Below, piece by piece: positions 1-12,100 of a DNA stretch of 64,000 nucleotides (the first letter of the stretch is position 1; each line of letters begins with the position of its first letter). Both the position numbers and the translations under genes were made by a program. The DNA lies in the NCBI RefSeq assembly GCF_015832195.1, contig NC_052017.1:47321652-47385651 (forward strand), in the 5' to 3' direction. The notes under the pieces were generated by a model. That model saw only the letters and a program-made list of their open reading frames with translations, was not told where the DNA came from and did not search any database. The DNA is from Motacilla alba alba. Lineage: Eukaryota; Chordata; Aves; Passeriformes; Motacillidae.

Positions 1-356
1 ACATTCGTGCAATTTTTCTCCCAGATTTTCATGGATCTAAGGTTCAGGGTAAGGAAACACCATGGAGAGGTTTGTTGCAACTTGAAACAAGGATGTCTCA
101 AAGTCTATTTTTCAGGTAATTATCCACCGAGTGTTTCTGTCCCATCTTTCTGTGTTCGGATGATCAGACCTGCAGCAAGTCTTGAAGAAGGGATTGGACT
201 TTCACCTCTCTAAATGTTCCCTTCTTGCTCAGGCACATCTAACTGTTAAGTATATTTTTTTAAAATAAATGAGAATAAATGAGGTTAATCTTGGAGGAAG
301 GGGCTTGTGTTATTCCGGTGGGTGAATGTGGGTGGGTGGGTGCAGGTATGCCTAGT
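1..356. other. Single-copy non-coding stretch with a G-quadruplex motif
   Basis: No exon or repeat is recognised in this AT-rich stretch. Its one notable item is four GGG runs at 320-322, 330-332, 334-336 and 338-340, separated by loops of 7, 1 and 1 bases. This fits the standard G3+N1-7 quadruplex pattern and lies just before the 3' end of the CR1 fragment that follows. Whether it folds in the cell is unknown. Confidence 0.5.
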
Positions 357-755
357 AATCATAGGATCATAGACTGGTTTGAATTGGAAGGGACCTCAGA
401 GGTCATCTATTTCCAACAGCCCCACCATGTAAAGGGGCTTTTCCACCAGACCAGGTTGCTCAAAGCTTCATCCAGCTTGGTCTGGAACATTGTCGGGGAT
501 GGGTCAACCACAGCTTGTCTGGGCAACCTGTATCAGTGTGTCAGCACCCTCACAGTAATGAATTTCTTCCTAGTAGCCAATCTAAACCTGCTATCAGTTT
601 AAAGTCATCTACGCCCCTTGTTCTCTCACTACATGCCTTTAAAAAAAGTCCCTCTCCAGCTCTATTGTAGGCCTCATTCAGGTGTTGGAAGGCTGCTCTA
701 AGCTCCCCCAGAGCCTTCTCTTCTCCAGGCTGAACACCAACTGTCTCAGCCATTC
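357..755 (-). mobile_element. CR1 LINE, 3' fragment (minus strand)
   Basis: The plus strand begins with an ATCATAGGATCATAGA-type octamer tail. It continues with the complement of the CR1 3' region: TTGGAAGGGACC near 385, the 'gaggtcatctatttccaacagcccc' block, and the 'ccagaccaggttgctcaaagcttcatccagc' block. At 600-752 the minus strand reads the C-terminal end of the CR1 ORF2 (reverse transcriptase) protein. It contains PGEEKALGELRAAFQHLNEAY, which corresponds to the usual EKRRLxGELRAAFQYLKGAY region, and then the GEGLF motif. The copy is truncated at its 5' end, as most CR1 insertions are, and has several substitutions. It is an inactive relic. The family is clear; I cannot assign the subfamily without an alignment. 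Confidence 0.88.
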
Positions 756-3700
756 AATGCACAGATGAAGCCCAAAGAATAAAATTTGGCTGCTAAGGAG
801 ATGAAAAATATTAACTTCATTCTGGTAGTTGAGAGAAGTGTGAGGTCAATGTCACAGAGCGGAAAAAAACAAAAACAGTCTAGTTGATTCAGGCAGATAA
901 TTCCCAAACAGTGTATGAATAATTGTGTGGTCCACTGAGCTCAATCCTTTGGAGGGTTTCCAAGGAAAACTTTGATGCTATCAGTACATGCTGGACTGTG
1001 GCAGTCGTCCATGGAGAAACAGAGTTTGGGAAAAAGCGTGAGACCTTGTGAACAATCCTTTGTTTTACTGAGTGGGAAGTAAGAAAAAGACCTGTTTCCT
1101 TTCCTGTCAGATGGTCTTGCACGAGACCAGCCATTGTGCTCCCAGTGTTGGCCCGAGCAGCACTACGCTGTTGTCACCCGTGGGTCAGGGGCTAATATGA
1201 CAGCCCACTCCCCTCTGCAAACCCCAGGACCACAGCACACCTAGCTTTTGCAGAGAAAAGAATCCCAATTAAAATCAGGGATGTACTATATACAATGATC
1301 CTGGAAGGGAGTTCCCAGTACTTCATGGAAGTGCAAGCCACCTTAACGAGGTAATTTCCCAAGAGGAAAATGCTGGGAAAATTCAGTCTAGGATAACATA
1401 ACCAGTACACTCTTTACCTGAACCCAGAGAGAAGGAAACTGGCTCTCTCAGAACGCCTGTGCTTGCCTGCCAGAAGGAGAGGGTGCCAAGTGTGAGGTGG
1501 AAGAGGAAGCAGATGTGGGAGAGGAGACCAAGCGTGTAAGTCAGCTGAACCACAGCCAGATAAATCCCCAGGCACCCCACCGCAGGCAACTTCCCTTGGA
1601 GAGCAAAGCTGGAGAGTTCTGCTAGAAAATAAAACCTGTTAAAGAGGCTGTTTATTCTGGTTCACTTCCTATGAGTGACTTGGTGACCTTGGAGTGCGTG
1701 TGTTTGCAGTTTGAGTGGCAGGCTGTCGGCACGAGCACTCACCCCACTGATACCTATCAAGCACACAGCCCTCAGGAAAGGAAAGCTCAGCCCGTGTTTT
1801 TATCTTACTACAAATGGTTGAGACAGGCTGCTCGGTTGGACTGTGCTCCTCAGAAGCTGCACTGAAAGGATATCCTTTACTCCCCGTGGGCTCAGTCTGT
1901 CAGGCAGCAGTCCCTCAAGAGAACTCCTCTGCTTGCTCGACATTGTACTGCAGCTGAAAGGGAGACTGGAACTCCAGGTCTCAAACAAGACCCAAACACA
2001 GCTGGCAAAGCCTGTCCAAAAACAACCCATGAGTTGTCATGGCTTTTTAGTGAGGGGAAAGTCATCAGTAGGATTTGGTCTTTTCTTGAAGTTACTATTA
2101 TCTTCAATGAAACACCAGAAGCAAATAGAAGACCACCCTCTGCCGAGCTTGTAATATACTCCAGAGCAAAACAGCCCTTGAAGAACAGGACATATTCCTC
2201 CAGGAACACTCTGCATGTTGGAATCACCATGAGACAAATCTGCCCTTGCTTATGGCTAAAACACAACAGCAAATCCTTCTCTTTTGATCCTGAATCATGA
2301 CAGACCTTATAATTTTCCTGTTAGTATGGGAATGGGCCTAGGATCACATTTCAGCTGTTAGTCGCCCTAACTACTATTCATCTACTATCCGCCTGTGGTC
2401 CCAGTGTTAACAGCATGCCACTTGTACATGCACGCTTTGGAACAAAATACACATATCTATGTTCACCATTATTTTAAATTATTGTTTATCTAAAAACAGG
2501 CAACCCATTGTTAGCAAACAGAAGTGGTGAAGAGAAGCAGAATGATTCTTACAATCCAGCTGCATTCTGAGTTCCTTTTCTTTAAAAGGTCAGAATACCC
2601 TGAGGAGAAACAAACACAGTCTGTACGATGTCCTGAAGTGTTCCTTGGAGAAAAGTGAGCAGTCCTTCTGGCCCAGTGTATGAGGAGAATGCACAAAGGA
2701 ATGATCAAGTAGGCTCTTGTCCAAGATGCTCAGATCCTCTGTCCAGTAAAGGCACAGATGGAAAGGCTGAAAAGAAAGGTGTAGCAAAAATACTATTCTA
2801 CAGATGTCTCTGGCTTCTCACAGGCTGTAGAGGCCATATGATATCATCAGAAAAGTCATTTACTTCTCTGCCCTCTGAGAAACTCTCTGGTGATGGATAT
2901 CCATGCCACATAATGAGACAGACAGATTTCAGAGACCCAGTGAGTGCATCAAAGCTGTACTGGGGCATGTGGGAACCTTACAGAACACAGCATTTCTCCC
3001 TGGGGGGCTTAGAGCCTTAATACCTGAACTGTAAAGGAGATATAAAGCTCCTTTGGACGGCTCCTGACATGGAGGACCCAGTGGAAGAAGCTGAGAAATA
3101 CGAGGATCACACCAAAGGAAGCAGCTGGCTAGAAAGCGATGTCTCTGAAATTCCTGTGGCTGCTTTAGGTTCTCAGTTGTTGGGATATAGGCAGAGAAAG
3201 GGCTTCAGCTCTTTCTCTGCACCAGGAAATGTGAGCAGGCTGTGAGTAAATCCTGCCAAGTGTTAGGTGATATGACCTGCACTTTCCACACCATAGTGGA
3301 TCTCACATCTTGTTTCACCTGGTGTACACAACCAGTGCACTGGAGATCATCCTCAGATGACCAAGTGTCTGATCCCAAAGGATAATGGGAGTGGGCCAGC
3401 ACTTTCAGCTTAGCCTGTTCTCTCCAAATATTTTATCAATACCCACACAAACATCCTTAGCAGCCCCATGCTGTTTTTGTGGATGCATTTCAGTGATTCC
3501 TAGTACAAATCTCTGAGCAATATTTTTAGAATTACTTTTCTCTCCTGACTTTTAATTAAAATCACATCATAAAAGTTGTATATTTCTCTTAAAGCCATAA
3601 TAAATTATCAACATTTCTCATCTCATATTTAATACCCTGCCTGCTTTCCATTCTTTCCACAGCTTATACTGAGCTGCCTGCCTCCTATTTGCATTTGTGC

Positions 3701-5920
3701 AAGATTGCAATTTTTTCACAGTAAACTAAGCAGTAATAAATTCCAGAGGCCTTTGCTGTCTGTCCCCACTGCTCAGCTTCCTCTGGCTCTCAGTTGCATT
3801 ATTCTGTCTTGCAGGGACACAGGAGCTGCCATCAATGGCTCAGACCCATTCACCCATGGGCTGTATCTTGCCTCCAACACTTGATTATCCTGTATTTATA
3901 AGAAACATCCCCAGAAGAAATATTTTTACTTCTTTTGATGTTATTCTTATGGACTTAGACATTGTATAAGTCTCATCTTTAAGTATCCTTCCTTTGAAAA
4001 TCCCGAGAAAGCCATTGCAGCTGAAAACTCTTCAAGTGATGGAGGCCTATCTTTTTTTCCAGTACCTTCTGCTTCTTGTTGTGTGTCCCAGGGTCTAAAG
4101 GACCCCGCTGCTCACAAGGACTGTACCAACAGGTGAGCAGTATCAACAGAAGCACCATGGCTGATATACGCAGCTTTCCCAAAGTCAGCAAGTCTCAGTC
4201 AGCTGGATCCAAATACAAAGCACAAAATCACCCAGTGATGCAAAGGTATCTTAGGAACTGATCTTGTGCCCCTTTCCTCTGTTCTACACACAGCTCTGCA
4301 TGGTGCACCAAATTCCCCGCTGCACCATCCCCCACCAGCAAAGTCCTGTAGCCCATCTCCTTCTGCTGTGGGATCAGGAAGGGCAGGAGCAGACTTGGGG
4401 CATTGGTGGGGGGAGAACATCAAGTATTTCTGCCCATCACTGCAGGTCCAAGCAAGAACAGCCTTATATGAGTTGGGGGTGAGGGTCCTGTAACTTGCCA
4501 CCCCCCTATGTCAAAACTCTTGACTGTAAAGCTCTGGCACTAGCACCTTGCCTCCTGCTACTCTTTCAGGTATTACTCCATGCCACTGCAATTTTATTGA
4601 GCTAAGAGGGATAAGGAAAGTGTAAATATCAGGAGACAAGCATGAAGTGCAAAGCTGTAACCCTCACAGGGTACCATAACCCTTGAACATTGCCAAGATG
4701 CCACGGATTCATGCTGAGCAAATAAGCCTGACATCCACGTGATGACTGGACAGGGGCTGTACTTCCCCTTTTTTGCTCCTCCCCAGAATTCTCTTCTCCT
4801 GATTCCCAAAACACTGTTCCCACCTAAACAGGGAGTACTCATCCTAGAAACCTTTTGCCTGGTGACTGCCAATAACATGTTCTCAGAAGCTGATGGGGTT
4901 TCAGACACTTGTTCTCTAATTACCTGTTCCCAAGCAGAAATCCATCCTTTAGCACCCAAACATGAGTGAATATAATGTATAGAACAAGTCCTGAAATGCA
5001 TTCATAAAAACTAGGAAAAAAAAATTACAAAAGCAGTCCACAATCTCCACAACTCTGAAGGTACTAGTGCAGAGGAAAGCACTTCCATCTCTGTTAGAGA
5101 GGATGCTTTTCAGAATCATGTCCTGCAACAGGCTAATAATATCTCAAGGGAAGTGGCAGCAGCTCCACCAATGAAGTAATTCAGAGCAAGGCTTACTGAA
5201 GTCCCACTAGGGATACCCTTTAACCAGTCTGACTCTGGTGTAGTGGCTTCGGTATCCCACTGTAATCAAGGGAGCTTGGGCTAAGCCTGCAAAGAAGGGA
5301 GAGAGACATCAGCCCTTCGGGGCCAGCCAACTGAGCCCCAGCTGCTGATAAAATTCCCTCTGGCAGAGGTCCTCTGACCACAGCCTGGCCAGGAAGCCAT
5401 GCTTGCCACTGGCACTGAGCCCACCCTGAGCTTGGCCAGCCAGAGGACATGCTTCTCCTGCCGCTGCGCCTGTGGAGGAGTGAGGAGGAAAGCATGCCAA
5501 GTCATGACTCAGAAAAGAAAAAACTCGGTGATTATCAACATTAGGGAAGCCTCTGACACTGGAAAGGACTCGGTCATGGCCAAGTTGATTTATCACTCCA
5601 TACAGTTGTTTTATAGCTCCTGTTTCACCCACTCATTAGAACCTGTGTGAACTGATGCTTCATGGTTAGAACTGTATGTGTGTATGTGTGTATTTTCCCC
5701 TTACAATTCAGCTTGTTTGAGGGGGGTCTTGTGATTTTTCAGTTTTTTCTTCCTGCTAAGTGCATGTTTATAACATGGGCTATATCGCCTGTTAAAGAAA
5801 CTCTCATCACCTTCACGGCAGTCCCATCCACATTAAAAAACCTTTAAATAAAACCAAACAAAAAACCACAAAACCGCTGCTTCTCTTCCCTCAGCTTCTG
5901 TTTTCTGAAGAAGTACACTC
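756..5920. other. Single-copy non-coding sequence
   Basis: About 5 kb with only short open frames on both strands, none with a recognisable domain. Compositionally it is ordinary vertebrate non-coding DNA with few CpGs. I see no CR1 tail, LTR terminus or tandem array here. If the window lies in a large intron, an exon shorter than about 60 codons could be missed. Confidence 0.5.
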
Positions 5921-6198
5921 TTTTTTTTTTTTTTCTGCTGAAAATAAGGAATGCAGGGGATCTTAGTCACTGTCTTTCTTTTTTTTTTCCAACCCAAACT
6001 GCCTCAGTCTATTTGTTGAACTGCTTGGAAGCAACTGTTGCTCAAAAATTAGACAATTTGTAAAAGAAGAAATTATCTGTTCTGCTTGCCACCCCACTGG
6101 GATTCAGAACATTCCCTGCTCTTCGGTGGGCTATATATTTTTGCAGGGAAGAACTCAAAAAAAAAAAAAAAAAAAAAAAAAGAAAAAAGAAAAAGAGA
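5921..6198. repeat. Homopolymer cluster: T14, T10 and A25
   Basis: A run of 14 T at 5921-5934 is followed by about 10 T at 5979-5988 and by a pure run of 25 A at 6157-6181. The A run decays into an AG-rich tail to about 6198. The A25 tract could be the tail of a plus-strand retroposed copy, but the sequence before it (6060-6156) resembles no gene or SINE I know. I also see no convincing target duplication around it. It is best treated as a simple repeat. Confidence 0.8.
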
Positions 6199-9100
6199 AG
6201 GAAACTAAAGTGTTGTTTGCCAGGTGTTATTCAGCAGTGCTGGGCAATCAAATCAACTTGGATCCCAAAAAGTGCTGCAGAAATGACCACTGTGAAAGAG
6301 CCCTGCACATGTCAACCTGCCTCTGACACATGTATGGAGGCATACATTAATGTCTGTCAAAAGCCACATGGAAGCAGTATTTTTACAACAAAGTAGCAGC
6401 AGTCCTTTGAGTCCTCCTTTTGCACTCTATACTTCAAAAAAAAATCAATTTTCTTTGCAAAGTGGTAGAAACCACTCCCCCTCCCCTTGGGTTTTTGTCT
6501 GTGGTGGATTTAGCTCCGTCTTTGTTCCTTGAATAGAAACCCCTGAGCTCAAGCACACAGCGGTGGAAAGGAAAGACCTTTGAAACGCCAGCCCACAGCA
6601 CCCTTGAACAGCACTGATGGATCATGGCAAGCCTACAGCAAAAGACCTCTCTTCACATTTCCCTGCCCTTTGGGAACACCTCTTCTCAGCAAAGCTGGGT
6701 GCTTTTCAAGGGCTAATTAAGGCTGCAATTCTCCTGCAAGGCAGATGAAGGTCACTTGGGAAAAAGGGCAACCTACTTGTTTACTCATTGCAAATATCTC
6801 TTTGTACAAAACTCTTCTTTCTTTGGTTACTTATTTGCAGAATCATCCCAATTTATTCTGTTTTAATTTAATTTTTCCCCTTCTTCCTTTTTTTAGCTTT
6901 TTTTTCCCCTTCTACTCTTGGTTATTTCTGATAGGTGCCAGCCAATATCTGGGCTGTACACAGCTTCCACCATGGTTTCCATTGCCCAGGGAGCCACATG
7001 GTAACACAGAGAAAACAACACTGTTCTACAACCCAAACTTTGGGTGGAAACTTGGTCTAGAGGAAGAAAGGAAATAGTCAGACTTTAGGATCTTCACATA
7101 TTTGAGCTCCTGACTTTCAAAGGCAGCTGTTTGTTTTTGATTGTTGAGCATGCCATACCCTTTCTGACCCATACCTTCAAAAAGCACAGAGCTCCCGACT
7201 GCTAGAAAATCATGCTCCTGCATAGCAGCCTGAGCTCTGTGCACAAACACTTTGACAGCCTCAGCATCAGATGTTATTTTTAAAAATCTCATGTGGTTGT
7301 GTATCTTCATGTGGTCATGTACCACATACCAGAAAGCAGATTCATGTGGTCAGAACTGAGTGAGCTCCCCTGAAGCCCAGGGGTAGGTCTGAGCGGGGGG
7401 GTTAATCTCACCTCTTCCCTGCAGCAAACATACCTCTGCCAGCAGCTGCTGTTTAAAAGCAGCATCCCAGACTTTCCCACCTGCGAGACACACAGGACAG
7501 TTCAATTGTTTAATTAAAATGGCTTTAATGGCCAAATGGTTTATGGCGGTGTTTTTTGGGGTTTTTTTCTCCTTTGTTGTATAGGGTCATTTTGCACACA
7601 AGGAAAAGGTTTTGAAAGGTTTCAAATAAGCTCTAGTTGAAGCCATATGGGAAATGTTAAATGACATGTCAAAATATCTCTCCTGTTCACTTAAGCAAAG
7701 CCAGTTTGTGCTTTAATTTCCTTTATGCCTTAAACCTCTTTCATGATCAGTTTTCCTCAGTATCCAGACCCTTCTACATTTTGACTGCATTTCATATTAA
7801 CTGCAAAATACTACAGGACTAGATCACGGGTTGCCCTCTGCTCCGTTATATGCTGTTTTATTATTCAGGTCTCAGATAACCAAATATCTATGAACTGCAA
7901 GCACTGTATTTTAAAAACAGTTTGCAAAAAAAGTCAGTGACAGGACACAGCTGGTTGTAATTTAATGACTACAGAGAATTAAGAATAGAAACAATTTCAG
8001 AATGCACCAAAATAGCTAGAAATATAAGACCCTTGGCTGACTTAAAGCCTAGCAGTCTCTGTGTGACTGTGTGAGGGGGATGAATAGAGCAGCTCTATAA
8101 GATCCTTTAATTCCGACAAGCAATTGGCAACCACGCTTTAACCTGCTGATGCAAAGTCCTCTTGGCTTTGCCTTTTATCCTGGCTTTTAACATAGATCTA
8201 CCCAAGACCTGGCTCACATATGCTCTACTCCGAGTTTATTTCCTGTAGGGTTTTATTACTGTCAGTTGCTGTTGCTGCTGCTTCAGAGGCAAATTCAGAT
8301 ATTAAACGCAGTTGGCTTGAGCTTTGAAGCTGAACAAAGCTCTGTGCAGATGTTTGACAGGAAAGCCAGTCTTGGATTCCTAACAATTTTCATTTCTGAT
8401 GGCTAAGGAAGTTTATAAACAAATATGAATGGTGCAAATGGAATACACAAGGGACAGAAAAACACAGGACAATTCCCTTAGTACTCAAGACTGATATGTA
8501 TACATTTCTTTTTTTATTTTAAGTTTTTCCACTAATAAATAAATTTAATATTTCAAATTCCATATTAAAGAACTTCACAAATAGAAGACTTTGAATACTG
8601 AATTAATCTCTGTACTTTCCTTATTGTTTGCACATATTACTTTTTCCAAGAGAAAAAGAAAAAAAAAAAAGCTAAAATCCCCCAAACAGCTCCCAAACTC
8701 TAAATCCTTTCCTAACTGGTAATGAACTTCAGCCTTTCTAGCCTTTAGCTGTACATGTTCTGAGTATCAGCCTCTTAGGAAAGTATGGTGCTCCCTTCAA
8801 AAATTCCTTACTTAGCTCTGAGACAAGCCTCCTACCAGTCACAGCTGACAGAAATGAGGCTGTAAAGTCCTCCCTCCTCCACTGGGCTACATTTGGCCCA
8901 GGGGAGTGGAAGTAGCCCCATGATTTTCCAGGTTACAGAATCAAAATGGAACTCTGGGGATAACAAAGCTGGTTTGGTTTGCGTGAACAGGGCACAGTCG
9001 CCGTCCTTATCTGGCAGTCCCTGGCTATAAACATGTGCAAAGACACAGCCCGGGGACAGCTGCACATCAGTGCATGCGAGCTACACAAGGCAAAGCATTT

Positions 9101-12100
9101 GGGGACCAGCCTTTTGTTTCTGATAATTTGAAAAGATGATTTTTACAGCCAGATTTGTTTTGTTCTCTTAGCCTTGAACATTCTTCCTGTATGTCTTCCC
9201 CCTCATCTACTCAATCCAGGAGTGAATTGGGGGAAACCATAGTGCTGATTTCCTGTGTAAGACAGAGTGGGACAGGTAGAGAAATACATCAGGGCTGCCT
9301 AATTTGTGAAGAATTCTAGAATATTCTCTGGTCTTACCAATGGATCAAGGTGAGAAGCTCCAGGGCAATACACTTCCTCATAATGTTGAAAAAGGAACAA
9401 GTTGCTGCGGCTGGAAGTTGGGCCAGGAGCACAAACCTTTGTAATAGGTATCTTACAGGCCAGAAACTCAAAAGGAAAAACGCTAGTGGAAATCAACAAC
9501 ATCAAAAATTCATTATTACTTCCACTTTACTGACTTTTTTTAATGAAAAATATGTGCATTGCACAGCTGTACAAAAAAAAAAAAAAGTAAGTTTTGTTTT
9601 TATGTATATAAAAACTAATCTATGAGAAGATTTCTGGTACAAGGAAATGCTCCATGGCATTTGTTTCTCAGTGACTTGTCCTGGTGATGTCAGTGCCACC
9701 ATGGTGCACAGCAGAATCTGCCATGCTAGAATCTAACTTTGCTTTCTTCAAAAGAGCTAGAATGCCCACCTTGTTTCTTTTTCCTGTCAGATAATTTTTT
9801 AAAACCTGTTTATACCCACGATATATTTACCAACTCCTGTAATTGTCTGAAACCTGGAGCTTATGAACTGAAGTGACATTTTTTGTCTGCATAGGAAACA
9901 TCCTCTTGTGGTACCCTGTGAAGCTGGCCTGAAGATGGCCAGGCAGCAGCAAGAGGCAGCCCAAGAACAGGTCAAGTCCTGCTGTTTGGGAAATTAGAGT
10001 GGGTAGAGCAGGTGAAGATGGATAGCTATGAGGTGAACAGTGAAAGGGAAAGACAAAGAGGGCAAGAGAGATAACAAAAAGAAATAGATTGAAATTCATG
10101 CTAAGGAAGTAGATGGAGGTAAAAGCCAGCAGGGCCTGGTCTGAAAACATGAAGTAAAAACATGCAGAAAGACCTCTGAATAATTAGAAGGATCATTATA
10201 ACAAGTAATCAATTAGTGTACAGAAGTGAGCTCTCACCTCCTGAACTCTGGTCCATGGCTAGACTATCAATAAATCCAGTGGAATTTTTATTGGCTTCAA
10301 AGGTATTAATCTCTCTAGCTTAAAAAACATCCAACATTGTCTTTCACCTTTACACTTCTGAAATGTTGATTCTTTGGGATTAACAGATGAACTTCAGGAA
10401 AAAAATCCTGGTCTAAAATAGGACTTTTGGACTTCTAATTTGCTTGTGGACTTCTGGAAAGAATTACCAGATGCACCTATGTACTTTTCAGGAGGATAAG
10501 GCCTGGCATAGCTCTGGAAGCATGGCTGATGAACAGCCACCAGTGGGGGTTCCTGTCCTACACTCTTAGAGCTATGGCCAGAGCAGGAGTGAGAGTGTCA
10601 AAGGGATGTTTAATTTTTACGCCTTCTGAAATTTGCAAAGGTAGACCCTGTGATTTAGAAATAAATTGTCCTCTTCTCTGAGTTCCTGTTGTTCTCAGTG
10701 ACAAATTTTCAAATAGGTCTAAAGATATCTGAATTTAATTTTTAAAGTGTGTGACTGGGCCAGTTACATATAAAATGTATGTGAGGTTTCTTAGTCCAGA
10801 AGGTTTCTGTTGCTTCAGAGGGGGGATCCCTGCTGAGCTAGGGAGTTTTCAGCTATATGATTTGTTCATGCTCTCAAGAACTTAGGTCTCTATAAAGAAG
10901 AGAGGCAAATTGAGAAAACTTCTTTTGGGTTTCAGATTTCTCCTCCTGAAGAGAAGACTAAGCTCCAGTTCATCTCCTGAGCCTTACAGGTGACAACAGC
11001 ACTGGCAGCTGTACCAAATCCAGCTATCCCTCTCTCCTTTCTATTGTGAGCATTTCCAGTCCAGCTGAAGCCTCTCAGAATAAGGCTTCATTCTGCCCTG
11101 GGTGGAAGGAGAATCTGAGGGGACCACCAGAGGTGGTTCAAGGCTTTAACCAAAAATGTGGTGCTGATATTTACTGGGCAGGGGTGTAAATGTACATGGA
11201 GGAGGCAAAGCCCTTGCAGAGGCCAATGAACAGTCCCTGCCTTGGCAAAGATGGTCTTTAGCCTGCTGAGCCCTGGTGAGCAGTGCAGGGGCTAATGCAC
11301 AGTGCTCTCAAGTCATGCTGCCCATGTGGTAGGAGAAAGAGTTTTGGCAGGATGTTTCTGTAAGGAGCTGAGATAACAGCATGGTAAAATAGTGCATAAA
11401 AGGATATATTATGCTAAAGTGGATGGAGCAAAGTGCTGCAATGAGGCAATGGCCCGTAAAAATAATGTCATTTGCCAGTCCAGAGTAATTTCCGGGGCTG
11501 TAAAATTATTTGCTGGAAAGAGTCAGAGTGGGCTGCTGGCTCAGAGCAGCTCCTGCACTGGGCTGGCAATTCATCCTCAGCCCTGACCAGTGTGGCAAAG
11601 GCAATTGCTGTCAGCCCCTGCTTTGGCTGGAGGCTGTGGGCCTGGGAAGCAAGCCTGGCAAACAGGAATAAAAGCAACAGGAAGCCTTAGAGTATTTGGA
11701 GTGGTCCTAATTTTTCAAAAGGTGATTTTTTTTTCCCCCCAGAAATTCCTTAATGCTGATTTCTCCTACTGGATATAATAAAACTGGGGTCATATTGTTT
11801 TTCTCCTGCTTCACAAGTGGAAAAAAAGCCATACTCTTGTTTTCCTCAACAGAACTGAAACAGTACAGCCTTGTTTGCCTTTGTTTTGGTAGCTCCTGTG
11901 TTGATGCACCAGCATCTCCACTTGTGCCAGCGCAGCTGTGGGAATACACGTAATCCCTCTCCCTCCACTGATCTGTGCATTCTTCACAAGCAGAACCCAA
12001 AACAATGTAGAATCTATACCAACAATGGTATTCGTGTACAAATGCAGGACAAGAGGAAGAGGATGGGACAACAGAAAAGTTGCTATTGCACAGCAATGGC

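Noticed and set aside
6126..6326. A25 tract as the tail of a processed pseudogene
   Set aside because: No recognisable coding sequence or target duplication precedes it.
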